From Senimuribacter sp049852125 (GTDB lineage Bacteria > Bacillota > Clostridia > Peptostreptococcales > Anaerovoracaceae), in NCBI RefSeq assembly GCF_049852125.1, contig NZ_CP187532.1:1054001-1118000 (forward strand): 64,000 nt of DNA, in the 5' to 3' direction. This document shows, in pieces, positions 1 to 8,439 of this stretch. The notes beneath the pieces were generated by a model. That model ran no database searches and was not told where the DNA came from. It worked only from the letters and a program-made list of their open reading frames with translations. The position numbers and the translations under genes are program-made. Every line of letters begins with the position of its first letter. Within the stretch, counting starts at the first letter, position 1.

Positions 1-881
1 ACAATGGAGGCCATGCGAATGAGCAGAATCGCAAAAAGGCCGATAACAATCAAACCACCGATCAGACCCAGTTCTTCACCGATAACGGAGAAGATAAAGT
101 CGGAAGTTTGTACCGGTATGAAATCCAGTTCTTTCTGTGTGCCGTTGAACAGTCCCTTACCGGTGATGCCGCCGGAGCCGATCGCGACTTTTGATTGCCA
201 TACTTGCCAGTTACCGGAAAGCTCCAGATTATCCGGATGGAGAAAAGCTTCGATTCGCTCCTTTTGATAGTCCGCCATAAAGACGTAAGCTACAGGCACG
301 GCAGCCAGTACCAGCGCGAAGAACTTGGCAAAGACCTTCAGATCGATGCCGGCAAAGAAGACCATAACGACCCAGATCGCGGCGAAAACCAGCGCGCTTC
401 CCAGATCCTCCTTTAGAACTATGACAATGATTGGTCCGGCGACAATGCCGGCCTTGATCAGACCTTTAAAATTATACAGCATATCTCTGTTTTCACTGAG
501 ATAGCCGGCAAGAATCAGGATATACAGAATTTTGACTATCTCTGAGGGTTGTACAGTCGTGATACCTACGTTAATCCATGAGCGAGCGCCGAATTGTTCT
601 ACACCCAGTCCGGGTACGTATACCAAAAGGAGAAGAACCAAAGAAAGGATATACAGATATTTCTCCATACCGAAGAACATAGTATAATTAAATCGCAGCA
701 TAACGCAGATGGCGATCAGACCGATGAAGTAGGCCGCAATCTGTACGATGACCTCACGGCTGAGGAAACCGGTGGCGATTTGCGTGCTTCCGATCATGAG
801 AATACTGATTCCGGCAAGGAGTACGGCTATTATTATGATGATTTTATCGATGTTTTTAAGTAAATTTGAAAAATTGTTCAT
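1..881 (-). CDS. rodA: RodA/FtsW-type SEDS peptidoglycan glycosyltransferase (partial)
   Basis: The gene reads leftward off the window edge; 293 residues are visible from an ATG at 881 preceded by GAGGGG. The product is strongly hydrophobic with several membrane segments. It has the SEDS signatures GARSWINVG, QPSEIVKI and, near the visible end, FIPVQTSDFIFSVIGEELG. SEDS proteins polymerise glycan strands from lipid II in the membrane. RodA (elongation) fits better than FtsW because of the short N terminus and the DFIFSVIGEELG form, but SpoVE or FtsW remain possible because the C terminus is missing. It is divergent from rny. Confidence 0.85.
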   Translation of the reverse strand, partial: MNNFSNLLKNIDKIIIIIAVLLAGISILMIGSTQIATGFLSREVIVQIAAYFIGLIAICVMLRFNYTMFFGMEKYLYILSLVLLLLVYVPGLGVEQFGARSWINVGITTVQPSEIVKILYILILAGYLSENRDMLYNFKGLIKAGIVAGPIIVIVLKEDLGSALVFAAIWVVMVFFAGIDLKVFAKFFALVLAAVPVAYVFMADYQKERIEAFLHPDNLELSGNWQVWQSKVAIGSGGITGKGLFNGTQKELDFIPVQTSDFIFSVIGEELGLIGGLIVIGLFAILLIRMASI

Positions 882-899
882 AGTTTTCCCCTCTTGTTC

Positions 900-929
900 T
901 TGACATAATGTCGACTACAACATTATAAT
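900..929 (+). promoter_or_regulatory. sigma-A promoter for rny
   Basis: TTGACA (900-905) and TATAAT (924-929) are both perfect consensus boxes, separated by 18 nt. Transcription would start about 145 nt upstream of rny, giving a fairly long leader. Confidence 0.75.
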
Positions 930-951
930 ATATGTTGTGCGAATATAGCAA
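922..951 (-). promoter_or_regulatory. Divergent sigma-A promoter for the rodA-like gene
   Basis: On the minus strand TTGCTA (complement of 946-951) lies 18 nt from TATAAT (complement of 922-927). Its -10 box overlaps the -10 box of the rny promoter within the shared octamer ATTATAAT, so the two promoters should compete for polymerase. Confidence 0.6.
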
Positions 952-1081
952 GATTTAATTCCGTAATGCAATTTTTTTTTATTAGAAATTACCTTAAAGA
1001 TATAAGACTTGATAAGGTTTCTGCTTTGAAAAGCAGGACAAGGCATAACAGGAACAATTTAATAGAAAAGGAGGTGCTTTA

Positions 1082-2623
1082 ATGTCTCCATTGATTTGGA
1101 TTATGATTTGTATAGTACTTTTAGCCATGGGGCTATTGGTCGGATATATTTTGCGTAAGAACATCGGAGAGAAGGCGATCGGCAGCGCCGAACAAAAGGC
1201 CAGAAATCTGATTTTGGATGCAGAGAATAGATCCGAAACTATCAAGAAGGAAATTACATTAGAAGCAAAAGAAGAAGCGCATCGCATGCGCACCGATGCC
1301 GAGAGGGAGGTCAGAGAAAGAAGGGCGGAAGTTCAGCGCTCTGAAAGACGTTTGATTCAGAAAGAGGAGTCTCTCGACAGAAAACTGGAAAACATCGAAA
1401 GAAAAGAAGAAAGCATTACAAAGCACGAACACGAAATCTTGGAAAAGAAAAAAGAGCTGGATGGTTTTCTGGCAAGACAGATCGAAGAACTGGAGAAAAT
1501 CTCCGGTTTGACCGTTGATCAGGCAAAAGCGCTTTTGCTTGATGAGATTGAGAAGGATGTCAGACACGATGCGTCAGTTATGATCAAGGATATTGAATCC
1601 AAGGCGAAAGAAGACGCGGATAAGCGGGCAAAAGAGATCATTACAGGGGCAATTCAGAGATGTGCGGCAGATCACGTAGCTGAAAGCACTGTATCAGTTG
1701 TCGCGCTCCCTAACGATGAAATGAAGGGGAGAATTATCGGCCGCGAAGGCAGAAATATCAGAGCGATCGAAACCTTAACCGGTGTAGATTTGATCATCGA
1801 TGATACGCCGGAAGCCGTGATTATTTCCGGTTTTGATCCTGTAAGGAGAGAAATCGCGAGAATCGCGCTGGAAAAACTTATCGTAGATGGCAGAATTCAT
1901 CCTGCGAGAATTGAAGAAATGGTAGAGAAAGCTGAGAAGGAAGTGAACTCTATCATCAAAGAAGAAGGTGAGCAGGCTACTTTCGAGGTGGGAATTCACA
2001 ACCTGCATCCTGAGCTTGTGAAGCTTCTGGGCAGACTGCGGTACAGAACGTCATACGGACAGAATGTGCTGAAGCATTCTGTAGAGGTTGCGCAGCTTTC
2101 CGGTCTGATGGCGGGCGAGCTGGGACTGGATGTCAAACTGGCGAAACGCGCCGGTTTACTTCATGATATCGGAAAAGCTTTAGATCATGAATATGAGGGA
2201 ACTCATGTAGATATCGGTATTCAGGTATTGAAAAAGTACAAGGAATCTGAAGCTGTAATTAACGGTATGGCGGCGCATCATGGTGATTACGAGCCGAAAA
2301 GTATGGAAGCTGTACTTATTGCCGCGGCAGACGCTCTTTCAGCGGCGAGACCGGGTGCGAGGAGAGAAACGCTGGATGCTTATATCAAGCGTCTGGAAAA
2401 GCTGGAGGAGATTGCGAATACCACGAAGGGTGTTGATAAATCCTTTGCCATTCAGGCTGGCCGTGAGATTCGGATCATCGCTAAGCCGGAGGAGGTTAAC
2501 GATGACAGCATTGTTCTTCTGGCAAGAGAGATTTCTAAAAAGATCGAGTCTGAGCTTGAATATCCGGGTCAGATTAAGGTCAACGTAGTCAGAGAGACGA
2601 GAGCCATCGATTACGCGAAATAA
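1082..2623 (+). CDS. rny: Ribonuclease Y
   Basis: This 513-residue protein has the full RNase Y layout. An N-terminal membrane anchor (about residues 4-24) is followed by a long charged coiled coil, a KH domain around GRIIGREGRNIRAIE (about 218-232), and an HD phosphohydrolase domain with LLHDIGKALDHE. The enzyme is a membrane-bound endonuclease that starts mRNA decay in Firmicutes. An AAAGGAGGTG site sits just before the ATG. It is transcribed alone: a consensus promoter lies upstream and a hairpin terminator follows the stop codon. Confidence 0.97.
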   Translation: MSPLIWIMICIVLLAMGLLVGYILRKNIGEKAIGSAEQKARNLILDAENRSETIKKEITLEAKEEAHRMRTDAEREVRERRAEVQRSERRLIQKEESLDRKLENIERKEESITKHEHEILEKKKELDGFLARQIEELEKISGLTVDQAKALLLDEIEKDVRHDASVMIKDIESKAKEDADKRAKEIITGAIQRCAADHVAESTVSVVALPNDEMKGRIIGREGRNIRAIETLTGVDLIIDDTPEAVIISGFDPVRREIARIALEKLIVDGRIHPARIEEMVEKAEKEVNSIIKEEGEQATFEVGIHNLHPELVKLLGRLRYRTSYGQNVLKHSVEVAQLSGLMAGELGLDVKLAKRAGLLHDIGKALDHEYEGTHVDIGIQVLKKYKESEAVINGMAAHHGDYEPKSMEAVLIAAADALSAARPGARRETLDAYIKRLEKLEEIANTTKGVDKSFAIQAGREIRIIAKPEEVNDDSIVLLAREISKKIESELEYPGQIKVNVVRETRAIDYAK

Positions 2624-2642
2624 TAGATGTAGCATTAAAAAG

Positions 2643-2679
2643 CTGCCCTGAAAAGCAAGTTATGCTTAGGGCAGTTTTT
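2643..2679 (+). terminator. Rho-independent terminator after rny
   Basis: CTGCCCT (2643-2649) pairs with AGGGCAG (2668-2674), with an inner AAGCA/TGCTT stem, and is followed by five T. Confidence 0.85.
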
Positions 2680-2809
2680 ATGCGTTTAATTCAGACTTTG
2701 TCCGCGGGTAAAAACAGAAAAAATCGTAGTAAATCGACAGTAGTTATGATAGAATATCAGAAGAACTTGTGTACAAAGTACGGAGACGTCCAAAGCAGAG
2801 AGACAGGCA

Positions 2810-4216
2810 ATGGGAAAAAGTATGGATAAAGAAAAAACAATAAAATCGGAGAATCAGGAAGCAACGGCCGGCGTAATACAGGCGCCGTCCTTTTATAAGA
2901 AACTTCTTCGTCTGGCTCTGCCTATTATTCTGCAGCAGATTATCGGCGTAAGTCTGAATCTGGTGGACAACGTCATGATTGGACGATTGGGCGCGCTGCC
3001 ACTGGCGTCAGTGGGCGCTGCTAATCAGGTATATTCTATTTATACCATGGTTCTTTTTGGACTTTTTAGCGGTGCGGCAGTACCATTAGCGCAGTATTTT
3101 GGAGTTAAGGATTTTAAGAGTATACGAAAGATCGTGGGAATGGATATAGCTATCGGACTGGTTCTCGGAATGCTTACTGTAAGCGGAGTCCTGCTTTTCG
3201 CGCCGCATATTATCGGACTGTTTGCCGACGAGGCGGAAGTGATTCGTATGGGTTCTAGCTATATCCGGATTGTTGCCGTTACATATTTGACCGTAGGGAT
3301 CAGCTTTGCCGTTACTTTTAACTCGAGGCCGATTCAGATTTTGAAGATACCGACGATCATCAATGTATGCAGCATTTTGATCAATACAGCGCTCAACTAT
3401 ATTTTGATATACGGCCATTTTGGCTTTTCGGCTAGGGGCGTAGAAGGAGCTGCTCTGGCTACGGCAATCGCCCGGATTGTGGAGATGACTGCATTATTGA
3501 TTTATCTCTGGCTGGATAAGGAACATCCTTTCCATGGCAGAGTCAGAGACTTTCTGGGATTCAGCCGTTCTCTGTTCAACAGCGTAATGCGTACTGCTAT
3601 GCCGGTAGTGTTCAGCGAAGGAGGATGGGCCCTGGGAATGAGCCTGACCTTTGCCGCGTATGGGAGAATCAGCGCACAGGCTCTGGCTGTTATTCAGGTA
3701 TGTCAGGTGCTTTGCAATTTATGCCAGTGCGCGTCCTTTGGTATGGGTAACGCCTGTGCGGCTTTGATAGGAGAGACATTAGGACGGCAGGAGATTGACC
3801 TGGCTCGCGACAACGCGAAGAAATACATGAAGGTGCAATGGACTCTGAATTTTCTCATGTGCCTGATGATTCTGCTGCTACGCGCGCCTGTAGCGGCATT
3901 TTACCAGTTTGATCCGGCTACTACAGAAATCCTGATGCTTTCCATGGCTATGTTTGCGGTAACGCAAATACCGCGGATGGCGGCTTATTCTGTACAGAAC
4001 GGACTGCTGCGTGCAGGCGGCGATACTTTCTTCTGTATGATAGTAGAGCTTTCGTGCAACCTCGGTTTGGAAGTAGCTTTGGCGTTTTTCGCGGTTTTAG
4101 CGCTACATTTGCCGTTGCATCTGTGCATTTTGGTGGCTTCCGGCGGAAATGTGATCAAGGCAGTGCTGGAATACCGCCGCTATCTCAGCGGTAAATGGCT
4201 GAAAACGATTATTTAG
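2810..4216 (+). CDS. MATE family efflux transporter
   Basis: The 468-residue product has about twelve hydrophobic segments and the MatE N-terminal pattern LALPIILQQIIGVSLNLVDN followed by MIGRLG. Proteins of this family export drugs or metabolites in exchange for Na+ or H+. The substrate cannot be read from sequence. Two in-frame ATGs (2810 and 2822) are possible starts; neither has a strong ribosome site, and 2810 was chosen because GAGAGACAGG precedes it. The gene ends 30 nt before the cysteine desulfurase and may be cotranscribed with it and thiI. Confidence 0.9.
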   Translation: MGKSMDKEKTIKSENQEATAGVIQAPSFYKKLLRLALPIILQQIIGVSLNLVDNVMIGRLGALPLASVGAANQVYSIYTMVLFGLFSGAAVPLAQYFGVKDFKSIRKIVGMDIAIGLVLGMLTVSGVLLFAPHIIGLFADEAEVIRMGSSYIRIVAVTYLTVGISFAVTFNSRPIQILKIPTIINVCSILINTALNYILIYGHFGFSARGVEGAALATAIARIVEMTALLIYLWLDKEHPFHGRVRDFLGFSRSLFNSVMRTAMPVVFSEGGWALGMSLTFAAYGRISAQALAVIQVCQVLCNLCQCASFGMGNACAALIGETLGRQEIDLARDNAKKYMKVQWTLNFLMCLMILLLRAPVAAFYQFDPATTEILMLSMAMFAVTQIPRMAAYSVQNGLLRAGGDTFFCMIVELSCNLGLEVALAFFAVLALHLPLHLCILVASGGNVIKAVLEYRRYLSGKWLKTII

Positions 4217-4246
4217 GGAAATACTTTCCCTTTTCAGGAGGAATAG

Positions 4247-5383
4247 ATGTTTGTATATTTAGACAACAGTGCGACAACTCGCCAATATGATCAGGTGACG
4301 GACGCCATGGCCGCTTCTATGCGGGATTGCTTTGGAAATCCGTCTTCCCTGCATGCTATGGGGTTGGCAGCGGAAAAAGAGGTTAGAAAGGCTAGAAAGG
4401 CCATTGCGTCATCTCTTGCTTGTCATGAAGATGAAATTATTTTTACTTCCGGAGGTACTGAGAGCGATAATATGGCTCTTTTGTCCACTGCGCAGGCCCG
4501 TAGGCGAGAAGGTAAAAGAATTATCACAACAAGGGTGGAGCATCCGGCTGTGCTGGAAACCTGTAAGGTATTGGAGCGGCAGGGATTTGAGCTGATCTAT
4601 ATAGATGTGGACGAAAGATGCCGGTTAAATTTTCCACAGCTGAAGGCAGCAATCAACGATGAGACGATTCTCATTTCCGTTATGGCTGTCAATAATGAGG
4701 TAGGAACGATCATGCCTTTGCGTGATATCTCGGAGATAAAGAAAAGGGCAATTTTCCATACGGACGCGGTTCAGGGACTGGGAAAGACAGAGCTGAAGCG
4801 GACAGGCGCGGACATGATTTCACTCAGCGCCCATAAAATCCATGGACCTAAGGGAGTCGGCGCGCTGTACGTCCGCAAAGGCGTGACCATACCGGCCTTT
4901 ATCAACGGAGGCGGTCAAGAGAAACACCGCCGCTCGGGAACAGAGAACGTTCCGGGCATCACGGGCTTTGGCATGGCCAGTCAGATTGCCGAGAAACATT
5001 TTGATCAAAGGGTGTCCGCCATGGCGGCGGCGAGACGTCGTTTGTTCGACGGCCTTTGTGACCAGATTAGCGATATTCGTGTCAATAGTCCAGAAGACGG
5101 CGCAGCGTCTGTGCTCAATGTTTCCTTCCTTGGGTGCAGAGGTGAGGTGCTGCTGCACACGTTGGAACAGGATCAGATTTATGTGTCTACAGGTTCGGCA
5201 TGTTCTTCCAATAAGAAGGGGCGGAGCCACGTGCTGGCGGCAATGGGTCTGTCAGATAAGGAAATCGAAGGCGCGATTCGTTTTAGCTTTAATGAATTCA
5301 ATACCGCGGAAGAAATGGATTATGTCATAGACAGGGTGAAGACGGCAGTAAACAGATTTAGAAAGTTAGGATCATTTAGATAG
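4247..5383 (+). CDS. Cysteine desulfurase (NifS/IscS family)
   Basis: A 378-residue PLP enzyme that takes sulfur from cysteine onto an active-site cysteine. The PLP-binding lysine is K197 in SAHKIHGPKGVG, and the catalytic cysteine is C319 in STGSACSS. The N-terminal YLDNSATT and the TSGGTESDN motif are typical. TCAGGAGG precedes the ATG. The thiI start lies 8 nt after its stop, so the pair probably forms a dedicated sulfur-delivery unit for tRNA 4-thiouridine, as in the nifZ-thiI pair of Bacillus. A role in Fe-S assembly is possible too. Confidence 0.94.
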   Translation: MFVYLDNSATTRQYDQVTDAMAASMRDCFGNPSSLHAMGLAAEKEVRKARKAIASSLACHEDEIIFTSGGTESDNMALLSTAQARRREGKRIITTRVEHPAVLETCKVLERQGFELIYIDVDERCRLNFPQLKAAINDETILISVMAVNNEVGTIMPLRDISEIKKRAIFHTDAVQGLGKTELKRTGADMISLSAHKIHGPKGVGALYVRKGVTIPAFINGGGQEKHRRSGTENVPGITGFGMASQIAEKHFDQRVSAMAAARRRLFDGLCDQISDIRVNSPEDGAASVLNVSFLGCRGEVLLHTLEQDQIYVSTGSACSSNKKGRSHVLAAMGLSDKEIEGAIRFSFNEFNTAEEMDYVIDRVKTAVNRFRKLGSFR

Positions 5384-5391
5384 GAGACGAG

Positions 5392-6576
5392 ATGAACGAA
5401 CAGAATATTTTCATCGTCCGCTGCGGCGAGGTAGCTTTAAAAGGCATGAACAAGCCATATTTTGAAAGAATGCTGGTAGATAGGATTAAAAAGAATCTGA
5501 AAGATTTTGAGAACGTTGACGTGAGACGGCATGAAGGCTTAATCTTTGTCAGGGCAGATAAAAAATACGATAAGGAACAGCTAATCCGCCAGATATCTAA
5601 GGTATTCGGCGTTGCTTCCATCAGCCCGGCAGTAGAGGTGGAAAGTCACCTGGATTCCATCGGCGAGGAAGCTGTGAAGTACATGATGGAGCTCATAGAG
5701 ACCAGGGGTATCAAGACGTTTAAGGTGGAGGCTAAGAGGGCGGACAAGGATTTTCCTGTTAAATCGCCTGATATCGCGCGTATTATCGGCGCCAAGGTGC
5801 TGATCGGCTGCAAGGTTTTAAAGGTAGATGTCCACAATCCGGACGTATATCTCTTTGTAGACGTGCGGCATGGAAAATCCTATATTTATCAGCAGAAGAT
5901 CGCTGGATTCGGCGGTCTGCCGCTGGGTACAAATGGAAAAGGCATGGTACTGCTTTCCGGAGGCATTGACAGTCCGGTAGCCGCCTGGATGATGGCAAAA
6001 AGAGGTATGCTTATCGAGGCAGTACATTTTCATTCTTATCCGTATACCAGTCAGCGGGCGCAGGAGAAGGTTGAGGATTTAGCCAGAATCGTAGCATCCT
6101 ACTGTGGTAATTTCAAGATGCATGTGGTGAACCTACTGCCGATTCAGGAGCAGATCGTGCAGAATTGTCCTGAAGAGGAAACGACGATCTTGGTACGACG
6201 CTTTATGATGCGAATTGCGGAAAAGCTGGCGGAGAAGAACCGGGCTATGATGCTGATTACCGGTGAAAATCTGGGACAGGTTGCCAGCCAGACAGCGGAA
6301 TCCTTAGTGGTAACGGACGCCTGTGTAAGGATGCCCGTTATGCGGCCGCTTATCGCCATGGATAAGGTTGATATTATGGAAAAGGCTGAAGACATCGGCA
6401 CTTTTGAAACATCTATTCAGCCTTACGAGGATTGCTGTACGGTATTTTTGCCAAAGCATCCGACAACCAAGCCGAAATTAGAGCGTATTGAAGAATCGGA
6501 GGGACGTCTGGATGTGGAGAATTTGGTAAAGGAGGCTGTTGCTTCTGAAGAAATTATCCATATCGAAGCGGAATAA
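5392..6576 (+). CDS. thiI: tRNA 4-thiouridine synthetase ThiI
   Basis: The 394-residue protein has an N-terminal ferredoxin-like/THUMP region (about 1-165) and a PP-loop ATP pyrophosphatase domain with SGGIDSPVAAWMM near residue 189. It adenylates U8 of tRNA for sulfur transfer and may feed thiazole synthesis. There is no C-terminal rhodanese domain, which is the usual short Gram-positive form; sulfur then comes from the partner desulfurase encoded immediately upstream. The final residues continue past the PP-loop domain without any further recognised domain. Confidence 0.95.
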   Translation: MNEQNIFIVRCGEVALKGMNKPYFERMLVDRIKKNLKDFENVDVRRHEGLIFVRADKKYDKEQLIRQISKVFGVASISPAVEVESHLDSIGEEAVKYMMELIETRGIKTFKVEAKRADKDFPVKSPDIARIIGAKVLIGCKVLKVDVHNPDVYLFVDVRHGKSYIYQQKIAGFGGLPLGTNGKGMVLLSGGIDSPVAAWMMAKRGMLIEAVHFHSYPYTSQRAQEKVEDLARIVASYCGNFKMHVVNLLPIQEQIVQNCPEEETTILVRRFMMRIAEKLAEKNRAMMLITGENLGQVASQTAESLVVTDACVRMPVMRPLIAMDKVDIMEKAEDIGTFETSIQPYEDCCTVFLPKHPTTKPKLERIEESEGRLDVENLVKEAVASEEIIHIEAE

Positions 6577-6663
6577 TCGCCGCGGCGCGTGACGTTTGAC
6601 AGCCGTAGACGGAAATCCTTTGATCATTCGACAAAAATAGTGCGATTCCCCCTTTTTCTCTTA

Positions 6664-6693
6664 AAGACAAAGCCCTGCCGGGTGGATTATAAT
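6664..6693 (+). promoter_or_regulatory. Possible promoter of the spoIIA operon
   Basis: TATAAT (6688-6693) lies 18 nt after AAGACA (6664-6669), a partial -35 match. The homologous Bacillus operon is driven by sigma-H; no clear sigma-H box could be picked out here, so the assignment is tentative. Confidence 0.35.
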
Positions 6694-6714
6694 AGAGAAA
6701 GAGGGGGTTTTTCA

Positions 6715-7074
6715 ATGGATACAATTTTTTATTTGCAAAACGATACGCTAGTGGCCACTTTGTCCGGTGAGATTGATCACCATGTAGCTGATGGCATACG
6801 CAAGGATATCGATGACGAAATGCAGCTTTATGAAGTGAAAAATCTGGTCTTTGATTTTTCTGACGTGACGTTTATGGACAGCTCCGGCATTGGGGTAGTT
6901 CTTGGAAGATATAAGAAGGTACGGTCTATGGGTGGTACAGTGGTCATAAAAGGAGCGGGCAGTCTGGTCAGACAGATTTTAGAGATGTCCGGGATTTTTT
7001 CCCTGGAGGGCTGCAGAGAAGAAAAATCGGAAGGAGTAAATGATGGAAAAGAATATAGTCACCATAGAGTTTGA
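6715..7074 (+). CDS. spoIIAA: Anti-sigma F factor antagonist SpoIIAA
   Basis: A 119-residue STAS-domain protein. The phosphorylation site is Ser56/Ser57 in FMDSSGIGV, the site that SpoIIAB phosphorylates. Unphosphorylated SpoIIAA frees sigma F in the forespore. The start at 6715 is chosen because GAGGGGG lies 8 nt upstream; longer in-frame extensions begin with non-homologous residues. The last 35 nt overlap spoIIAB, a translational coupling typical of this operon. The C-terminal tail after about residue 105 is charged and less conserved. Confidence 0.93.
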   Translation: MDTIFYLQNDTLVATLSGEIDHHVADGIRKDIDDEMQLYEVKNLVFDFSDVTFMDSSGIGVVLGRYKKVRSMGGTVVIKGAGSLVRQILEMSGIFSLEGCREEKSEGVNDGKEYSHHRV

Positions 7075-7483
7075 GGCGCTGCCTGAGAATCAAAGCTTTG
7101 CCCGGTCTGTAGCCGCCGCATACGTCGGCGCGGCGGATCCTACTGTAGAAGAATTGACGGAAATAAAAACGGCTGTCAGCGAGGCGGTGAGCAACGCGAT
7201 CATTCACGGGTATGAGCGGAAGGGACAGGGAAGAATTTCAATGGAGATGAAGTTTGTGGATCGTGACAAGGTGTTTATACGAATTACAGATCAGGGCTGC
7301 GGTATCGACGATATCGCCAGAGCGAGAGAGCCTATGTACTCCACCGGGTCGGACATGGAGATGAGTGGTATGGGATTTACTGTAATGGAGAGCTTTGTTG
7401 ACAAGGTATTGGTGGAATCGCAGCTGGGAGTGGGGACCTCGGTGACCTTGATTAAGTATCTGGATACCTACTATGACCTATAA
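7040..7483 (+). CDS. spoIIAB: Anti-sigma F factor SpoIIAB
   Basis: A 147-residue GHKL-fold serine kinase and anti-sigma factor. The ATP-binding boxes are visible: N box EAVSNAIIHGY, G1 box DQGCGI and G2 box SGMGFTVMESF. It binds sigma F in the predivisional cell and phosphorylates SpoIIAA. AGGAG precedes tandem ATGs (7040 and 7043); either may be used. Its 3' end overlaps sigF by 11 nt. Confidence 0.94.
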   Translation: MMEKNIVTIEFEALPENQSFARSVAAAYVGAADPTVEELTEIKTAVSEAVSNAIIHGYERKGQGRISMEMKFVDRDKVFIRITDQGCGIDDIARAREPMYSTGSDMEMSGMGFTVMESFVDKVLVESQLGVGTSVTLIKYLDTYYDL

Positions 7484-8207
7484 GTATGTGCCAGTTGCAA
7501 AAGAGGATACATATGAACTGATCCGCAGAGCGCAGTCCGGAGATGAGGATGCAAAGGCGCTTCTCTGTGAACAGAATACGGGACTGGTTAAAAAGATCGC
7601 CTTGAAATTCGCTTCTTGCGACTATGAACTCGATGATTTGATACAGATTGGTTATATCGGACTTTTGAAAGCAGTATATAAGTTTGAGACGGACTACGAT
7701 GTGATGTTTTCTACCTATGCAGTTCCCATGATCATGGGTGAGATGAAACGGCATTTTCGGGATACAGGTAAGATTAAGGCAAGCAGGAGTTTGAAAGCAG
7801 AGATCAGTATGCTGAAAAGGATTCAGGAAAAATTGACTGCGGAGACCGGCGCGTCACCCAGAGTCAGCGAAATTGCCCAGGCTATGGGTACCAGTAATGA
7901 GCATGTGTTGGAGGTTATGGAGGCTGCCTCTGCCCTGGGAAACGTAATGAGTTTGGATAATCTGTTGGTGGAAGAAGAATATGACGCTTGCAGCAGCCAG
8001 GGTTCGCCGGAAAATAATCTGGACAGCATTATGATCAAAAAGGAGATCAGTCAGCTGGAGGACAAGGCGAAGCAGGTTATCATTTTAAGATACTATCGGG
8101 ATATGACACAGCAGGAGATCGCGAAGATTCTGGGGGTATCGCAGGTGCAGGTATCCAGAATAGAAAAGCGTGCTTTGGCACAAATCAGGGATAAAATGGC
8201 AGAATAA
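7473..8207 (+). CDS. sigF: Sporulation RNA polymerase sigma factor SigF
   Basis: The 244-residue protein has sigma-70 region 2 (DDLIQIGYIGLLKAVYKF and the FSTYAVPMIMGEMKRHFRD segment), region 3 and a C-terminal region 4 helix-turn-helix (MTQQEIAKILGVSQVQVSRI). Position as third gene of spoIIAA-spoIIAB identifies it as sigma F, the first forespore-specific sigma factor. A hairpin terminator follows 30 nt after the stop codon. The presence of an intact operon shows that the host lineage is a spore former. Confidence 0.95.
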   Translation: MTYKYVPVAKEDTYELIRRAQSGDEDAKALLCEQNTGLVKKIALKFASCDYELDDLIQIGYIGLLKAVYKFETDYDVMFSTYAVPMIMGEMKRHFRDTGKIKASRSLKAEISMLKRIQEKLTAETGASPRVSEIAQAMGTSNEHVLEVMEAASALGNVMSLDNLLVEEEYDACSSQGSPENNLDSIMIKKEISQLEDKAKQVIILRYYRDMTQQEIAKILGVSQVQVSRIEKRALAQIRDKMAE

Positions 8208-8230
8208 GAGCGATGTATAGAATTGCAGCA

Positions 8231-8270
8231 GATATAGGGTGAGTTGAAAACGGCTCACCTTTATCTTTTC
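8231..8270 (+). terminator. Terminator after sigF
   Basis: GGTGAG (8238-8243) pairs with CTCACC (8254-8259); flanking GATA/TATC extends the stem, and a T-rich run follows. Confidence 0.7.
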
Positions 8271-8393
8271 GACATTTTATGACCATTCAGGCAAAAATGG
8301 CTTGCAAAATTCTCTGAAAAGTGGTTTACTATATATGTATGCTGTTATTTTTATAACAAACAAAAACAGCATAGCTTGATACGGTTAAAATAC

Positions 8394-8410
8394 TCCTTCC
8401 TATGGAAGGA
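8394..8410 (+). promoter_or_regulatory. Leader hairpin upstream of acyl-CoA dehydrogenase
   Basis: TCCTTCC (8394-8400) and GGAAGGA (8404-8410) form a perfect 7-bp stem with a 3-nt loop. It lies 13 nt upstream of the AAGGAGG site of the dehydrogenase gene and its left arm resembles an anti-Shine-Dalgarno sequence. A further GCTGTT/AACAGC hairpin is found at 8341-8370. Either could affect mRNA stability or translation. Confidence 0.4.
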
Positions 8411-8439
8411 CCGTTATTATAATTTAAGGAGGCATTTAC

